Source of the DNA: an uncultured Erythrobacter sp.
Lineage (GTDB): Bacteria; Pseudomonadota; Alphaproteobacteria; Sphingomonadales; Sphingomonadaceae
Direction of reading: 5' to 3'
Length of the DNA stretch: 64,000 bases
NCBI RefSeq assembly: GCF_947492365.1
Contig: NZ_CANLMB010000001.1
Span: 930,001 to 994,000, forward strand
Below the pieces are notes generated by a model. That model was not told where the DNA came from. It saw nothing but the letters and a program-made list of their open reading frames with translations, and made no database searches. The translations under genes were made by a program, and so were the position numbers. Positions 27,470 to 38,835 of this stretch are shown in pieces; the stretch's first letter is position 1, and each line of letters opens with the position of its first letter.

Positions 27470-29136
27470 CAGTCTGCGCTCGCCTCTCTCAACCCCGGCA
27501 TCACGACCCGAACCTGCGGGTTCTTACCCGACCAGCGACGCGCCGCGCGGCGGGCAGCGAGGCGCGCGGCTTCATGCACCGCGGCGGGATCGCTTGCATC
27601 GCGGCCCTTGAGCTTCCCGATTGCTTTCAGGATGTCTTGCTGAGTTTCGGCGACAAAATCGGGCAGGTCTTCGTCAAGAGGTAGGCCGATGGCCTCGACC
27701 GCAGGCGCGGTCCCGCGCGCGAGGACGACAACGATTACGCCTTCCTGAGCAATCCGGCGGCGCATCGTTATCGCTTCACCATCCGCCGGGGCGATAATAT
27801 CCCCATCAAGGACGAGGCGGCCATTCTGGACCTCTGCAATCTTGCCCGGCTCACCCGGCGCGAGCCGCACAATATCACCGTTGGACTGGACCACATTCGA
27901 AGGAATCCCGCGCTCTTTACCGAGCCGCGCTTGCTCGCGCATGTGGCGCATTTCGCCATGGACAGGCACCAGCACTTCGGGACGGATCCACTCATACAAT
28001 GCTTCAAGTTCCGGTCTGCCGGGGTGCCCGGAAACGTGGATCATGCTCTGGCGATCGGTGACCATCTCGATCCCCTTGGCCGCGAGCTGGTTTTGCATCT
28101 TGCCGATCGAGATTTCGTTGCCGGGTATCTGGCGCGAGGAGAACAGCACTACATCGCCGCTCACCAGCTCGAGCCGATGATTGTCGTCAGCGATCCGGGA
28201 GAGCGCCGCGCGCGGCTCCCCCTGCCCGCCGGTTGCAAGGATTAGGACTTCACCGCGCGGCAGTCGCATTGCGCCGTCAAAGTCGACCGTAGGCGGGAAG
28301 TCTTCCAGATAGCCATTGTCCTGCGCAACCTCGATAATCCGGTCGAGCGAGCGGCCCGCAATGCAGACCTGCCGGCCCGTTTCGCGCGCGACTTCGCCCA
28401 AAGTTTGAAGCCGAGCCACATTGCTGGCGAAGGTGGTGACAAGCACCCGCTTGCCCTCATGGCGCGCGACTTCTTCCATCAGGCCCTTATGGACGGCACC
28501 TTCGGACCCTGACGGCTCTGGATTGAAGACATTGGTGCTGTCGCATACAAGCGCGAGCACGCCCTCATCACCGATTGCGCGCAATTCCTCCTCGGTGGTC
28601 GGCTCGCCGATGATCGGGTCCTCGTCGAGCTTCCAGTCGCCGGTGTGAAAGACGCTGCCGTAAGGCGTGTCGATCAGCAGCGCGTTGCCCTCTGCAATCG
28701 AGTGCGCGAGCGGGAGGTAGGTGATCGAAAAAGGACCGATGTCGAACTCGCCGTGATCGTCTTCGATAATGTTGAGTTCGACTTTGCCCGTCAGGCCCGC
28801 TTCCTTGAGTTTACGCGCGACCAGATCGGCGGTGAACGGCGTTGCATAGAGCGGCACACCAAGCTCGCCGGCGAAATAGGGCACCGCGCCGATGTGATCC
28901 TCATGCGCGTGGGTGAGCACGACCCCGAGGAGGTCCTTGGTCCGCTCTTCGATGAATTCGATATCGGCAAAGACCAGATCAACGCCCGGATACTCCCCAC
29001 CCGAAAACGTCATACCCAGATCGACCATCAGCCATTTTCCATCGCAGCCATAGAGATTGACGTTCATGCCAATCTCTCCCGATCCGCCAAGCGCGAGGAA
29101 GAGGAGTTCGTTTTCAGGTTTGAAGTTCTTTTTCAC
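27469..29136 (-). CDS. rnj: Ribonuclease J
   Basis: A 555-residue metallo-beta-lactamase/beta-CASP nuclease acting in mRNA decay and rRNA maturation. The zinc motif HAHEDH is present in LTHAHEDHIGAVPYF. Other catalytic regions are LPLAHSI, HTGDWKLDEDP, ALVCDSTN and the beta-CASP motif HVSGHPGR. The protein begins MKKNFKPENELLFLALGGSG. It is the second-last gene of the nuo-birA-coaX-rnj run. Presence of RNase J beside a probable RNase E elsewhere is normal for alphaproteobacteria. Confidence 0.95.
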   Translation of the reverse strand: MKKNFKPENELLFLALGGSGEIGMNVNLYGCDGKWLMVDLGMTFSGGEYPGVDLVFADIEFIEERTKDLLGVVLTHAHEDHIGAVPYFAGELGVPLYATPFTADLVARKLKEAGLTGKVELNIIEDDHGEFDIGPFSITYLPLAHSIAEGNALLIDTPYGSVFHTGDWKLDEDPIIGEPTTEEELRAIGDEGVLALVCDSTNVFNPEPSGSEGAVHKGLMEEVARHEGKRVLVTTFASNVARLQTLGEVARETGRQVCIAGRSLDRIIEVAQDNGYLEDFPPTVDFDGAMRLPRGEVLILATGGQGEPRAALSRIADDNHRLELVSGDVVLFSSRQIPGNEISIGKMQNQLAAKGIEMVTDRQSMIHVSGHPGRPELEALYEWIRPEVLVPVHGEMRHMREQARLGKERGIPSNVVQSNGDIVRLAPGEPGKIAEVQNGRLVLDGDIIAPADGEAITMRRRIAQEGVIVVVLARGTAPAVEAIGLPLDEDLPDFVAETQQDILKAIGKLKGRDASDPAAVHEAARLAARRAARRWSGKNPQVRVVMPGLREASAD

Positions 29137-29183
29137 AAATACTCGTATGGGTCAGATCGGGCTAGCTCGGGTGCGAGCTGTCG

Positions 29184-29975
29184 TCATTCGGCGGCTTGCT
29201 TGGCGAGGATCGCAAGGCCCTCGATCGTGAGGTTGGCATCAACCTCGTCAAAAATATCGGTCGCCTCGTCGAACAGAATCGCCAGCCCGCCAGTTGCGAT
29301 CACTTTGGCGGGGCGTCCGATCTCGGTCTTCATCCGCGCGATGATCCCCTCCATCATTGCAACATAGCCCCAGAACACGCCGATCAGCATCTGGTCTTCG
29401 GTGTTACGGCCGATGACGCTTTTGCTTTCAGGCGCGCGGATGGCGATGCGAGGGAGCTTGGCTGTCTTGCCTACTAAAGCATCGAGCGACAGGTTGATAC
29501 CCGGCGCGATCGAGCCCCCCTTATAGGCGCCGTTGAAGTCGATTGCTTCGAACTTCGTCGCGGTGCCGAAATCGACCACGATCAGGTCGCCGCCATATTT
29601 CTTGTGAGCGGCAAGGATGTTGAGCGCGCGGTCCGCGCCGAGCGAGCTGGGCTGATCGACATCGATGGCAAAGCGCCATGCAGCCTTGCCCTCGCCTGCC
29701 TTGAGAGGCGTGATGCCGAAATATTTCTGGCTCAGCACGTTGAGGTTGTGATCGGCACGCGGGACAACCGAGGCGTAGATAATTTGCGTGATGTCTTCAC
29801 GCGTCACCCCCTCAATGGTCAGCAGCTGGAGCAGCCACACCGCATATTCGTCACCGGTACGGCGCGGATCAGTCGCGATGCGCCAGCGCGAGCGTGAGGT
29901 GAAGCCCCCCTCACCGTCCGGTTCGAACAGAGCAAAGACGACATTGGTGTTTCCGACATCGGCAGCGAGCAACAT
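29184..29975 (-). CDS. coaX: Type III pantothenate kinase
   Basis: A 263-residue CoaX-class kinase, first step of coenzyme A synthesis. Motifs: [17 protein letters not shown] (phosphate loop), [32 protein letters not shown] and ATGGLAILF. The family needs a monovalent cation and is not feedback-inhibited by CoA, unlike CoaA. It lies between birA and rnj with small gaps (27 and 47 bases). Confidence 0.95.
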   Translation of the reverse strand: MLLAADVGNTNVVFALFEPDGEGGFTSRSRWRIATDPRRTGDEYAVWLLQLLTIEGVTREDITQIIYASVVPRADHNLNVLSQKYFGITPLKAGEGKAAWRFAIDVDQPSSLGADRALNILAAHKKYGGDLIVVDFGTATKFEAIDFNGAYKGGSIAPGINLSLDALVGKTAKLPRIAIRAPESKSVIGRNTEDQMLIGVFWGYVAMMEGIIARMKTEIGRPAKVIATGGLAILFDEATDIFDEVDANLTIEGLAILAKQAAE

Positions 29976-30002
29976 GGCGCGGTCCTCGTTAGGAAAGTTC
30001 GA

Positions 30003-30728
30003 TTACGAGATATCACCAGCGCGAATGACACGTTCAGAGCCATCCGCCAAGCGTAGCCTCAATGCGCCGTCCGACGTTTCGAGCGCGGCGAAGGTGCCTT
30101 CGAGCTTGCTGCCATCGGTGTCATGCACGGTGACAGGAGAGCCGGTGTAGTGGTTGGAATTGTGCAAGAAGGCCTGCAAAATCTTGTCCAGACCCTCGCT
30201 CCGCCAAACTCCGAGATATTTGGCGAACACGCGCGAGAGCGCCTCGGCGAAGTGTTCAAGCTTCGTCACTGCATCGTAATCGGCCAGCGATGCGGCCTTG
30301 CGGTCTGGCAGATCGGGCGCGCTGACGAGGTTCACTCCGATGCCTACGACAATGTGATTGCCGACCATTTCGAGCAGGATGCCTGATACCTTATGGCCGG
30401 CGAGCAGGACGTCATTGGGCCATTTGAGCGTCGGGCGGCAAGCACCTCCGAGCGCTTCATTGACCGTTTGACCCACGGCGAGCGCGGCGACAAAGCCGAG
30501 AGACGCCGGTGCGGGATCGCCTTTGCGGATTTCGACCACGGTCGAACCCATAAAGTTGCCCGCGCCATCTTGCCAGGCCCGGCCTTGCCTGCCCTTTCCG
30601 GCATTCTGGCGGCGGGTGACCAGCCAAGTGCCCTCGACAGGCTTTTCATCGCCGCGCAAAGCCGCCGCAAGATCGGCATTGGTGGAACCGGTTTCCTCGA
30701 CCAGCGTGATTGTACTTGTGCCGATCAA
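30003..30728 (-). CDS. birA: Biotin-[acetyl-CoA carboxylase] ligase
   Basis: A 241-residue monofunctional BirA without the DNA-binding N-terminus. Motifs: VEETGSTNADL, QNAGKGRQGRAWQ (biotinyl-AMP loop), LKWPNDVLLAGHKVSGIL and VVGIGVNLV. It attaches biotin to the carboxyl carrier protein. No ATG fits; I chose TTG at 30728, which overlaps the nuoN stop as TTGA and gives MIGTSTITLVEETGSTN. No ribosome site is visible, consistent with translational coupling. A start inside nuoN is possible but would add unrelated sequence. Confidence 0.9.
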   Translation of the reverse strand: MIGTSTITLVEETGSTNADLAAALRGDEKPVEGTWLVTRRQNAGKGRQGRAWQDGAGNFMGSTVVEIRKGDPAPASLGFVAALAVGQTVNEALGGACRPTLKWPNDVLLAGHKVSGILLEMVGNHIVVGIGVNLVSAPDLPDRKAASLADYDAVTKLEHFAEALSRVFAKYLGVWRSEGLDKILQAFLHNSNHYTGSPVTVHDTDGSKLEGTFAALETSDGALRLRLADGSERVIRAGDIS

Positions 30729-32203
30729 ATCGCGAGGAACAGCGCCGAGGCTGCCTTGTTTGCAAGATCCGTCAGCGAGGGGGTCAGCAGATATCCAAGC
30801 GGTGAAATGATCGCAGCGGTCAGGATCAGTATGACCCAATGCGCCCTGCCGCTCTTGCCAGTGACGACGCCAGCGGGTTCATCGAAGAACATCACCTTCA
30901 CGAACTTAATGTAGTAGAACGCGCCGATCACGCTCGCCGCAATCGCGATGGCGGCAAAGGCCACAAGGCCCGCCTCAACCGTCGCCTGGAACACCACGAA
31001 CTTGCTGTAAAAACCGAGCAGCGGCGGAATGCCCGCGAGGCTGAACATCTGGATCAGCAATGCCCACGCAATCGCAGGACGGGTTACCGCTAGCCCTCGA
31101 ATATCGGCGAATGTCTCGAACAGGTTGCCATTGTCATCGCGCAGCATCAGCAGCGCGACAAAGCTGCCCAGGCTCATCACCACATAGATGAAGAGATAGA
31201 CCAGCATCGCGCTCGCGCCCGCAGCCGTGCTGACCGCAAGGCCGAGCAGGATGAAGCCGACATTGTTGATCGAGGAATAGGCGAGCAGTCGCTTGAGGTT
31301 CTCCTGTCCGATCGCTCCGAGCGCGCCGAACACGATCGAAGCCAGCGCAGCAAACATCACGATCTGCTGCCAAGCGAGCGTTTGAGCGCCGAACACCTCG
31401 AACACCACGCGCGCTGTGAGCGCGACGGCGGCGACCTTGGGTGCGGTGGCGAAGAAGGCGGTGACCGGTGTCGGCGCGCCTTCGTAAACGTCCGGCGTCC
31501 ACATATGAAACGGCACGGCCGCGATCTTAAATGCGAGGCCAGAGAGCACGAAGATCAGGCCGAAGAGCTGTCCGGTGCTCAGATCGCCCTCGAGCGCGGC
31601 GCGAACACCGGCAAAGTCGGTCGCTCCGGTAAAGCCGTAGAGCAGGCTGATCCCGTAGAGCAGAATACCCGAAGCTAGCGCGCCGAGGACGAAGTATTTC
31701 AGCCCCGCCTCTGCCGAACGCTGGTCCTGCCGCAGGATCGAGGCGAGCACGTATGCGGCGAGCGAGTTCAGCTCCAGCCCGAGATAGAGTGTCATGAAGT
31801 CGGATGCCGACACCATGATGCTCATGCCCAGCACCGCGAACAGTACCAGCACCGGATATTCAGCGCGCATGCCCTTTTCTTTGCCAGCAGCCTCGCTGTC
31901 GAAGAATGCAGGTGCGACGATCAGGCAGGCAATCGCGGCAAGGTAGATCAGCGCTTTGGCGAAGAGCGCAAAGCTGTCGACCTTCATCAGCGTGCCGAAT
32001 GCGTAAGTGTCCGGTCCGTCAACGCCGAAATGCAGCCCGGGAATGAGCATCAGCCCGGCCCCGAACAGCGCCGTAACCGCAAGCACGGCAACCGTGCGCG
32101 CATATTTGTCGCCCGCCCATGCCGCAACCAGCAGCAGGATCAGGCCCGATACGGTCAGAAGCAATTCCGGCCGAACCAGTTCGAAGGAAGCGTGGAAATC
32201 CAT
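30725..32203 (-). CDS. nuoN: NADH-quinone oxidoreductase subunit N
   Basis: A 492-residue antiporter-like proton-channel subunit of complex I with about 14 membrane segments. I chose the ATG overlapping the nuoM stop by one base ([16 protein letters not shown]); longer frames run into nuoM. It has the conserved broken-helix region with Lys in VPFHMWTPDVYEGAPTPVTAF and the Glu of YLGLELNSL. It is the last complex I gene before birA. Confidence 0.96.
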   Translation of the reverse strand: MDFHASFELVRPELLLTVSGLILLLVAAWAGDKYARTVAVLAVTALFGAGLMLIPGLHFGVDGPDTYAFGTLMKVDSFALFAKALIYLAAIACLIVAPAFFDSEAAGKEKGMRAEYPVLVLFAVLGMSIMVSASDFMTLYLGLELNSLAAYVLASILRQDQRSAEAGLKYFVLGALASGILLYGISLLYGFTGATDFAGVRAALEGDLSTGQLFGLIFVLSGLAFKIAAVPFHMWTPDVYEGAPTPVTAFFATAPKVAAVALTARVVFEVFGAQTLAWQQIVMFAALASIVFGALGAIGQENLKRLLAYSSINNVGFILLGLAVSTAAGASAMLVYLFIYVVMSLGSFVALLMLRDDNGNLFETFADIRGLAVTRPAIAWALLIQMFSLAGIPPLLGFYSKFVVFQATVEAGLVAFAAIAIAASVIGAFYYIKFVKVMFFDEPAGVVTGKSGRAHWVILILTAAIISPLGYLLTPSLTDLANKAASALFLAI

Positions 32204-33741
32204 CAGTGCTCTCCCTCCGCATGATACTCGATCGTGTTCGCAGCCTCTGTACGCGGCTCGCCCGGTGCCAGCTGAGCGTCGCTCGGAGGGGCTGAAGCTG
32301 TCAGCTGCGCGTCGAGCGCGGCAATGTCTGCGCGCATCGGAGCAAGGAAGCTTTCGGGGTAAACACCCATCCACAGCACAACTGCTGCAATCGGCGCCAT
32401 CATCGCCCATTCGCGCGGTGTGATGTCGGACATTGCAGCGGCATCCGCGTTCTTCTGATCGCCAAAGGCCACACGCCGGTAGAGGTAGAGCATGTAAGCT
32501 GCGCCCAGAATGATGCCGGTCGTACTCACCAGCGCAACGATGCTCGACGTCTGGTAGATGCCCGCCAGCGCGAGGAACTCTCCGACAAAGCCGCTTGTGC
32601 CCGGCAGGCCAATGCTCGCCATCGTGAACAGCATGAAGAACAGCGCGTAATAGGGCATGTTGATGCTCAGCCCGCCATAGCGTTCAATTTCGCGCGTATG
32701 CAGACGGTCATAGATCACGCCGACGCACAGGAACAGCGCGCCCGAAACCAGGCCGTGCGACAGCATGACGATCATCGCGCCCTCAAGCCCCTGAACGTTG
32801 AATGCGAACAGGCCGACCGTCACAATCGCCATGTGGGCGACCGAGGAATAGGCGATCAGCTTCTTCATATCCGCCTGCACCAGCGCGACGAGCGAGGTGT
32901 AGATCACCGCCACCATCGACAGGGCAAATACGAACCATGCAAGATTAGCGGAGGCATCGGGGAACATGGGCAGGCTGAACCGGATGAAACCGTATCCGCC
33001 CAGCTTGAGCAGCACGCCAGCAAGTATCACCGAACCAGCGGTCGGCGCCTGAACGTGCGCGTCGGGCAGCCAGGTGTGGAACGGCCACATCGGCACCTTC
33101 ACCGCGAAACTCGCGAAGAACGCCAACCAGAGCCATGTCTGCGCGCCCTCGGGGAACGGATATTGCATCAGCGTCGGAATGTCCGAAGTGCCAGCCTCTG
33201 CCACCATCCAGAACATCGCGATCAGCATCAGGACCGACCCGATCAACGTGTAGAGGAAGAACTTATATGACGCGTAGATACGGTTATCGCCGCCCCACAC
33301 GCCGATGATCAGATACATCGGGATAAGGCCTGCTTCGAAGAAGATGTAAAACAGGAAGATATCCTGCGCGGCGAAGGTGCCGATCATCAGCACCTCCATG
33401 AACAGGAACGCACTCATATACTCGCCGACGCGCTTCTGGATCGCTTCCCAGCTGGCAAGGATGCAGATCGGCATCAGGAACACGCTGAGCATTATCAGCA
33501 TCAGAGAGATACCGTCGATCCCGAGCGCATAGGAGAAGCCTGCGACCAGCTCGTAGCTTTCCTGGAACTGCCACTGCGCCCCGCCAATCTCGTAATTCGC
33601 CCACAGCAACACGCCGAGCGCGAATGTGACGAGCGTCGCGGCGAGCGCGATCATGCGCGCCGCTGCGGCTGAGGTGAACAGGCACAGGAGCGCTCCGACG
33701 AGCGGCACCAGCATCATGGTGGTGAGGATGGGAAAATCCAT
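32203..33741 (-). CDS. nuoM: NADH-quinone oxidoreductase subunit M
   Basis: A 512-residue antiporter-like membrane subunit. Conserved elements: [18 protein letters not shown] (key Glu), [22 protein letters not shown] (key Lys region), [10 protein letters not shown] and [14 protein letters not shown]. About 14 membrane segments. The C-terminal 40 residues form a soluble, Ala/Pro/Glu-rich tail. It begins 30 bases after the nuoL stop. Confidence 0.97.
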   Translation of the reverse strand: MDFPILTTMMLVPLVGALLCLFTSAAAARMIALAATLVTFALGVLLWANYEIGGAQWQFQESYELVAGFSYALGIDGISLMLIMLSVFLMPICILASWEAIQKRVGEYMSAFLFMEVLMIGTFAAQDIFLFYIFFEAGLIPMYLIIGVWGGDNRIYASYKFFLYTLIGSVLMLIAMFWMVAEAGTSDIPTLMQYPFPEGAQTWLWLAFFASFAVKVPMWPFHTWLPDAHVQAPTAGSVILAGVLLKLGGYGFIRFSLPMFPDASANLAWFVFALSMVAVIYTSLVALVQADMKKLIAYSSVAHMAIVTVGLFAFNVQGLEGAMIVMLSHGLVSGALFLCVGVIYDRLHTREIERYGGLSINMPYYALFFMLFTMASIGLPGTSGFVGEFLALAGIYQTSSIVALVSTTGIILGAAYMLYLYRRVAFGDQKNADAAAMSDITPREWAMMAPIAAVVLWMGVYPESFLAPMRADIAALDAQLTASAPPSDAQLAPGEPRTEAANTIEYHAEGEH

Positions 33742-33771
33742 TACTCGATCGATGTCCCTAGAGCAGCACGC

Positions 33772-35778
33772 CTAGAAAAGCGCATAAGTGACAGCGCCGA
33801 TCAGGCCGAGAAGCATGATCAGAGCATAGGTGTAAAGATAGCCCGACTGGATCGCACGAGTCGCGACTGAGCCACGCTCAACCACGGCAGCGATGCCATT
33901 GGGGCCAAAGCGGTCGATGGTACCGATATCGCCCAGTTTCCAGAACTGGCGGCCAAGCCAGAAGGCCGGGCGCACGAAGATCGCATCGTAAAGCTCGTCG
34001 AAATACCATTTGCGAAACACGAAATTGTGCAGCCAGCCAAAGCGCGCGACGAACTTTGCGGGGATGTCAGGCTTGGCGATGTAGGCAACATATGCACCGG
34101 CAAAGCCGAGAACCATTACGACGGTCGCGGTCAGCTTCACCCACAGCGGCACAGCGTGCAGACCGTGGATTAGGTTCTCGTTGAAGTAGATAGAACCACC
34201 CCAGAATGCGCCATTCACGGCATCCGAAGCGCCGTCGATGAACGGATATTTGAACACAAAGCCTGCGAAGAGCGCACCGAGCGTCAAGACGCCCAGCGGA
34301 ATGAGCATGGTGATCGGGCTCTCATGCGGATGGTATCCACCGGTCGTGTCCTCGCCCGCTTCTTCGGGTGTCTTGTGAACGCTGTGCTGGATGTGCTCGC
34401 TCTCGATCCAGCGCGGCTTGCCCCAGAAGGTGAGGAACATCAAACGCCAGCTGTAGAAGCTTGTCAGCAGCGCCGCGACCGCACCAGCCCAGAAAGCCAT
34501 CTGCGAAATGCCAGTGCCGCGCGCCCATGCTGCCTCGAGGATCGCGTCCTTGGAGTAGAAGCCAGCGAAGCCGAACACGCCGAGCACGCCAACGCCGGTG
34601 ATGGCCAGCGTCCCCGCCAGCATCGCCCAGAACGTTATCGGAATGCGTTTTCGGAGGTCCCCATAATACCGCATATCCTGCTCATGATGCATCGCGTGGA
34701 TCACAGAGCCTGCGCCGAGGAACAGCAGCGCCTTGAAGAAGGCGTGCGTGAACAGGTGGAACATCGCCACGCCGTATGCGCCAACACCGGCGGCGAAGAA
34801 CATATAGCCCAGCTGCGAGCAGGTTGAGTAAGCGATCACCCGCTTGATGTCCCACTGCGTCGTGCCGATTGTCGCGGCAAAGAAGCAGGTTGCAGCGCCC
34901 ACCACAGCAACAATCGCCAGCGCGGTCGGAGCGGTTTCGAACATTGGCGACAGGCGGCACACCATGAACACGCCAGCGGTTACCATCGTCGCGGCGTGGA
35001 TCAGCGCGCTCACCGGCGTCGGACCTTCCATCGCGTCAGGCAGCCATGTGTGCAGGCCCAGCTGCGCCGACTTGCCCATCGCACCGATGAAGAGCAGGAT
35101 GCACAGAATATCCATCGTATAGAGGCGCATGCCAAGGAAGCCGATGGTCGACCCGCTCATCGCAGGTGCGGCGGCCAGAATCTCGGGTATCGAAGTCGTC
35201 TGGAACACCAGATATGTGCCAAAAATCCCGAGCATAAAGCCAAGGTCGCCCACGCGGTTGACCACAAAGGCCTTGATTGCAGCCGCACCCGCGCTCGGCT
35301 TTTTGAACCAGAACCCGATCAGCAGATAGGACGCCAGCCCCACCCCTTCCCAGCCAAAGAACATCTGGACCAGGTTCTCGGCGGTCACGAGCATCAGCAT
35401 CGCGAAGGTGAAGAGTGAGAGATAGGCGAAGAAGCGCGGCTGATCCGGGTCTTCCTCCATATAGCCCCAGCTATAGAGGTGGACGAGCGCGGAGACGGTG
35501 TTGATGACCACCAGCATCACCGCGGTCAGCGCATCGACGCGCAGCTCCCAGTCAAAGCTGAGCGTGCCCGACTGCACCCATTGCAGCACAGGGACGACAT
35601 GCGCGGTCTCGGTCCCGTTGAGGAAGCCGAGGAAGATCGGCCAGCTCAGGCCTGCCGACAGGAACAGCGCACCGGTCGTGATCGACTTGGTGACCATATT
35701 GCCGAGCATCCGGTTGCCCAGCCCCGCAATGATTGCCGCCAGCAGCGGCGCAAAGACGATGATGAGGATCGTGTCCAC
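33772..35778 (-). CDS. nuoL: NADH-quinone oxidoreductase subunit L
   Basis: A 668-residue distal proton-pumping subunit with about 16 membrane segments and the long lateral helix near the C-terminus. Motifs: [53 protein letters not shown] and [17 protein letters not shown]. The start is GTG. It lies 6 bases after nuoK, so the two are cotranscribed. Confidence 0.97.
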   Translation of the reverse strand: MDTILIIVFAPLLAAIIAGLGNRMLGNMVTKSITTGALFLSAGLSWPIFLGFLNGTETAHVVPVLQWVQSGTLSFDWELRVDALTAVMLVVINTVSALVHLYSWGYMEEDPDQPRFFAYLSLFTFAMLMLVTAENLVQMFFGWEGVGLASYLLIGFWFKKPSAGAAAIKAFVVNRVGDLGFMLGIFGTYLVFQTTSIPEILAAAPAMSGSTIGFLGMRLYTMDILCILLFIGAMGKSAQLGLHTWLPDAMEGPTPVSALIHAATMVTAGVFMVCRLSPMFETAPTALAIVAVVGAATCFFAATIGTTQWDIKRVIAYSTCSQLGYMFFAAGVGAYGVAMFHLFTHAFFKALLFLGAGSVIHAMHHEQDMRYYGDLRKRIPITFWAMLAGTLAITGVGVLGVFGFAGFYSKDAILEAAWARGTGISQMAFWAGAVAALLTSFYSWRLMFLTFWGKPRWIESEHIQHSVHKTPEEAGEDTTGGYHPHESPITMLIPLGVLTLGALFAGFVFKYPFIDGASDAVNGAFWGGSIYFNENLIHGLHAVPLWVKLTATVVMVLGFAGAYVAYIAKPDIPAKFVARFGWLHNFVFRKWYFDELYDAIFVRPAFWLGRQFWKLGDIGTIDRFGPNGIAAVVERGSVATRAIQSGYLYTYALIMLLGLIGAVTYALF

Positions 35779-35784
35779 CGGCTC

Positions 35785-36090
35785 TTATCCCTTCATCCGG
35801 TTCACATCGTCGACCGCGATTGTGCCGCGTCCGCGATAATAGATGACGAGAATGGCAAGCCCGATGGCCGCCTCTGCCGCCGCGACTGTGAGCACCATCA
35901 TGGCAAAGACCTGACCCACCAGATCGCCCATAAACGCGCTGAATGCGACGAGGTTGATGTTCACTGCCAGCAGGATCAGCTCGACCGCCATCAGGATAAC
36001 AATCACGTTTTTGCGGTTGAGGAAGATGCCCAACACGCCAAGCACGAACAGGATCGCGCCCACGACGATGTAATGTTCGACGCCGATCAT
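35785..36090 (-). CDS. nuoK: NADH-quinone oxidoreductase subunit K
   Basis: A 101-residue subunit with three membrane segments. The conserved membrane glutamates are visible in [21 protein letters not shown] and [14 protein letters not shown]. It corresponds to mitochondrial ND4L. The ATG overlaps the nuoJ stop by 4 bases. Confidence 0.97.
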   Translation of the reverse strand: MIGVEHYIVVGAILFVLGVLGIFLNRKNVIVILMAVELILLAVNINLVAFSAFMGDLVGQVFAMMVLTVAAAEAAIGLAILVIYYRGRGTIAVDDVNRMKG

Positions 36091-36710
36091 AGCTCGACCC
36101 CCTTGCCCACTTCGGGGTTCTTCATTTGCGTCGCCTCTTCGGGACGGCGCGCGATCTGCTTGCCAATGTCCTGACGGCCACGCGCACCCGGCTTGGGCTC
36201 GCGGTGGGTGAGGACAATCGCGCCGATCATCGCGACCAGCAGGATGATCCCGGCGATCTCGAACAGAATAATATAAGGCTTGTAGAGAAGCGCCCCGATA
36301 GCCTCGATATTGCTAACACCTTCGCGAGTTGCCGCCATGCCATCGGGCGTGCCCAACTCGATCCCGCCTGCGGTGTAAGCACCCAGCCCCAGCACCAGCT
36401 CGGCCAGCAGGATAAACGCAATCGCGATCCCCAGCGGGAAATTCTTGATGAAGCTGGCGCGCATCGCGGCAAAATCGATGTCGAGCATCATCACCACAAA
36501 CAGGAACAGCACCGCCACCGCGCCGACATAGACGATCACCAGCAGCATCGCGATGAACTCCGCGCCCACCAGCACCATCAGGCCAGCAGCGTTGAAGAAG
36601 GCGAGGATCAGCCACAGGACCGAATGCACCGGATTGCGCGACATGATGACCATCACCGCACTTGCGATGACCAGTCCTGCAAACAGGTAGAAGGCTAATG
36701 CTTGTATCAT
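36087..36710 (-). CDS. nuoJ: NADH-quinone oxidoreductase subunit J
   Basis: A 207-residue membrane subunit (ND6 type) with five membrane segments. The conserved region [25 protein letters not shown] includes the pi-bulge helix that links quinone chemistry to the proton path. The C-terminal 40 residues are a charged soluble tail ([15 protein letters not shown]). It precedes nuoK with a 4-base overlap. Confidence 0.96.
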   Translation of the reverse strand: MIQALAFYLFAGLVIASAVMVIMSRNPVHSVLWLILAFFNAAGLMVLVGAEFIAMLLVIVYVGAVAVLFLFVVMMLDIDFAAMRASFIKNFPLGIAIAFILLAELVLGLGAYTAGGIELGTPDGMAATREGVSNIEAIGALLYKPYIILFEIAGIILLVAMIGAIVLTHREPKPGARGRQDIGKQIARRPEEATQMKNPEVGKGVEL

Positions 36711-36737
36711 ATGTCCCGTTATCCGTTCGCCGCGCCC

Positions 36738-37226
36738 TTAACGGTAGGGTGCGTCGGCTTCAAGATTGGCCGCGATGGCCCGTTCCCACTTGTCACCATT
36801 CGCCAGCAGCTTGGCCTTGTCATAAAGCAGCTCCTCGCGGGTTTCGGTGGCGTATTCGAAATTCGGCCCTTCGACCACGGCATCCACCGGGCAGGCTTCC
36901 TGACAGAAGCCGCAATAGATGCACTTGGTCATGTCGATGTCATAGCGCGTGGTACGGCGGCTGCCGTCTTCTCGCGGTTCGCTCTCGATCGTGATCGCCT
37001 GCGCGGGGCAAACGGCCTCGCACAATTTGCACGCAATGCAGCGCTCTTCGCCATTGGGATAGCGGCGCAGCGCATGCTCACCGCGGAAACGCGGGGAAAG
37101 CGGCGACTTCTCGAACGGATAGTTGATCGTCACCTTGGGCTTGAAGAAATACTTCAAGGTCAGCGCATGCGCCTTGAGAAATTCCCACAAGGTGAACGAT
37201 TTGAGGAGCTGGGTTGCGGTGGTCAT
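36738..37226 (-). CDS. nuoI: NADH-quinone oxidoreductase subunit I
   Basis: A 162-residue ferredoxin-like subunit with two 4Fe-4S motifs, [15 protein letters not shown] and [16 protein letters not shown], carrying clusters N6a and N6b. The N-terminal helix [20 protein letters not shown] is usual for TYKY-type subunits. A strong AGGAGA ribosome site precedes the ATG. Directly upstream is an unrelated 187-codon frame separating it from nuoH. Confidence 0.97.
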   Translation of the reverse strand: MTTATQLLKSFTLWEFLKAHALTLKYFFKPKVTINYPFEKSPLSPRFRGEHALRRYPNGEERCIACKLCEAVCPAQAITIESEPREDGSRRTTRYDIDMTKCIYCGFCQEACPVDAVVEGPNFEYATETREELLYDKAKLLANGDKWERAIAANLEADAPYR

Positions 37227-37228
37227 GT

Positions 37229-37792
37229 CTATCTCCTGACCTCGCGAATTTCGTCGAGCGCGGCCTCAGGATCTGGCGTTCTCATCACCGCACAGTTGCC
37301 GCTTAACTTCCTGCCGTCCGGCGACCAAGGGTAAAACTTCACGTCTGCATATGCTCCAGCAAAGTTTCCGCCTTCATTGGGAACCATCGGTCCGGTATTG
37401 ATCCGGAACACGATCTCGTCCGCACTCCTGAAAACCAAGCTGGTGTCTCCAGACGGACCGATACTCTCGACAAAGCTTGTAGTATGCTCGACAAGTCGGT
37501 CGCCGCCCTCAGCCAGATTTATCAGCTGCGTTTGACTACCTTCGGGTTCGGAAAAATAGATATATCCATCTGGATAAGCCGGTGAGTTATCGCCTTCAGC
37601 AACCTGAAATGGTCGCGTCTGACCTCCGGTTGGTTCGGGGTAATAGTATGCGAGCAGAAACCGAGGTGCCGATGACCCTATCCGCGACGACGAGCCTTCA
37701 CTCATAGCGCACGACCAGAGGTGAAACTCTTCGCCACCCTGCTCACCAGGTGAATTGACTGACAGCAACGCAAGCACAAGAATGCCAATCAT
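37229..37792 (-). CDS. Hypothetical exported protein inserted between nuoH and nuoI
   Basis: A 187-residue protein I do not recognise. The first 13 or so residues are hydrophobic ([12 protein letters not shown]), a possible short signal or anchor. An internal repeat is visible: [20 protein letters not shown] near residue 50 and [20 protein letters not shown] near residue 78, suggesting TolB/propeller-like blades. [10 protein letters not shown] near the end fits that. Its codons look less GC-rich than flanking nuo genes. It overlaps the nuoH stop by 4 bases and ends 2 bases before nuoI, so it is translated with them. Confidence 0.75.
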   Translation of the reverse strand: MIGILVLALLSVNSPGEQGGEEFHLWSCAMSEGSSSRIGSSAPRFLLAYYYPEPTGGQTRPFQVAEGDNSPAYPDGYIYFSEPEGSQTQLINLAEGGDRLVEHTTSFVESIGPSGDTSLVFRSADEIVFRINTGPMVPNEGGNFAGAYADVKFYPWSPDGRKLSGNCAVMRTPDPEAALDEIREVRR

Positions 37793-38835
37793 CCGAAATG
37801 CCCCGTCGCCATCAGGTAGCCGCTGATCGCCGCGACGAAGAACAGGCTCATCGGCAGGAACACCTTCCAGCCAAGCCGCATCAGTTGGTCATAGCGATAA
37901 CGCGGCACGGTCGCCCAGATCCAGCTGAACATGAAGAAGAACATGAAGGTCTTGAGCAGGAACCAGATGAAGCCCGGCACATAGTATAGCGGCGCCCATT
38001 CGAACGGTGGCAGCCACCCGCCGAAGAACAGCAGGGTGCACAGCGAGCACATCAGCAGGATGTTCGCATATTCACCCAGCCAGAACAGCGCGAAGGCCAT
38101 GCTCGAATATTCGGTCTGGTAGCCGGCGACGAGTTCGGACTCGGCTTCGGTCAGATCGAAGGGTGCGCGTGCTGTCTCTGCCAGCGCCGAGATGAAGAAC
38201 ACCACGAACATCGGGAAGAGCAGAAGGTTGAAGTAGAACCCGTTGACCACGCCAAATCCGTGTCCGCGCTGCGCCTCGACAATACCGCTCATGTTGAACG
38301 TGCCCGCCCACAGGACGACGCAGACGAGGATGAAGCCGATCGAGACCTCGTAAGAGATCATCTGCGCGGCGGCGCGCATGGCCGAGAAGAACGGGTATTT
38401 GGAATTCGACGCCCAACCGCTCATCACCACGCCGTAAACGCCCAGCGAGCTGATCGCGAGGATGTAGAGCAGCCCGACATTGATATCGGCCAGCACCACG
38501 CCCGCATCGAACGGGATCACCGCCCATGCTGCCAGCGCCACGGTAAAGGTGATGATAGGCGCGAGCAGGAAGATGCCCTTATTCGCGGCCGTGGGAATGA
38601 TCGTCTCTTGCAGGAAGACTTTGAGGCCGTCCGCAAAACTCTGAAGCAGGCCAAACGGCCCCACCACATTGGGCCCGCGCCGCAGCATGATCGCGCCGAG
38701 CACCTTGCGATCAACATAGATCACCATCGCCACCGCCAGCATCAGCGGCAGAGCGATCAGCAGAATCCCAGCAATGGTGGCAACACCCCATGCCCATTCG
38801 TAGGACATGCCGAACGATTGGAAGAACTCGGTCAT
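37789..38835 (-). CDS. nuoH: NADH-quinone oxidoreductase subunit H
   Basis: A 348-residue membrane subunit (ND1 type) forming part of the quinone chamber, eight membrane segments. Motifs: [21 protein letters not shown], the acidic loop [19 protein letters not shown] and [16 protein letters not shown] chose the ATG overlapping the upstream small gene by 4 bases (MTEFFQSFG); the longer frame would run through it. Confidence 0.96.
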   Translation of the reverse strand: MTEFFQSFGMSYEWAWGVATIAGILLIALPLMLAVAMVIYVDRKVLGAIMLRRGPNVVGPFGLLQSFADGLKVFLQETIIPTAANKGIFLLAPIITFTVALAAWAVIPFDAGVVLADINVGLLYILAISSLGVYGVVMSGWASNSKYPFFSAMRAAAQMISYEVSIGFILVCVVLWAGTFNMSGIVEAQRGHGFGVVNGFYFNLLLFPMFVVFFISALAETARAPFDLTEAESELVAGYQTEYSSMAFALFWLGEYANILLMCSLCTLLFFGGWLPPFEWAPLYYVPGFIWFLLKTFMFFFMFSWIWATVPRYRYDQLMRLGWKVFLPMSLFFVAAISGYLMATGHFG

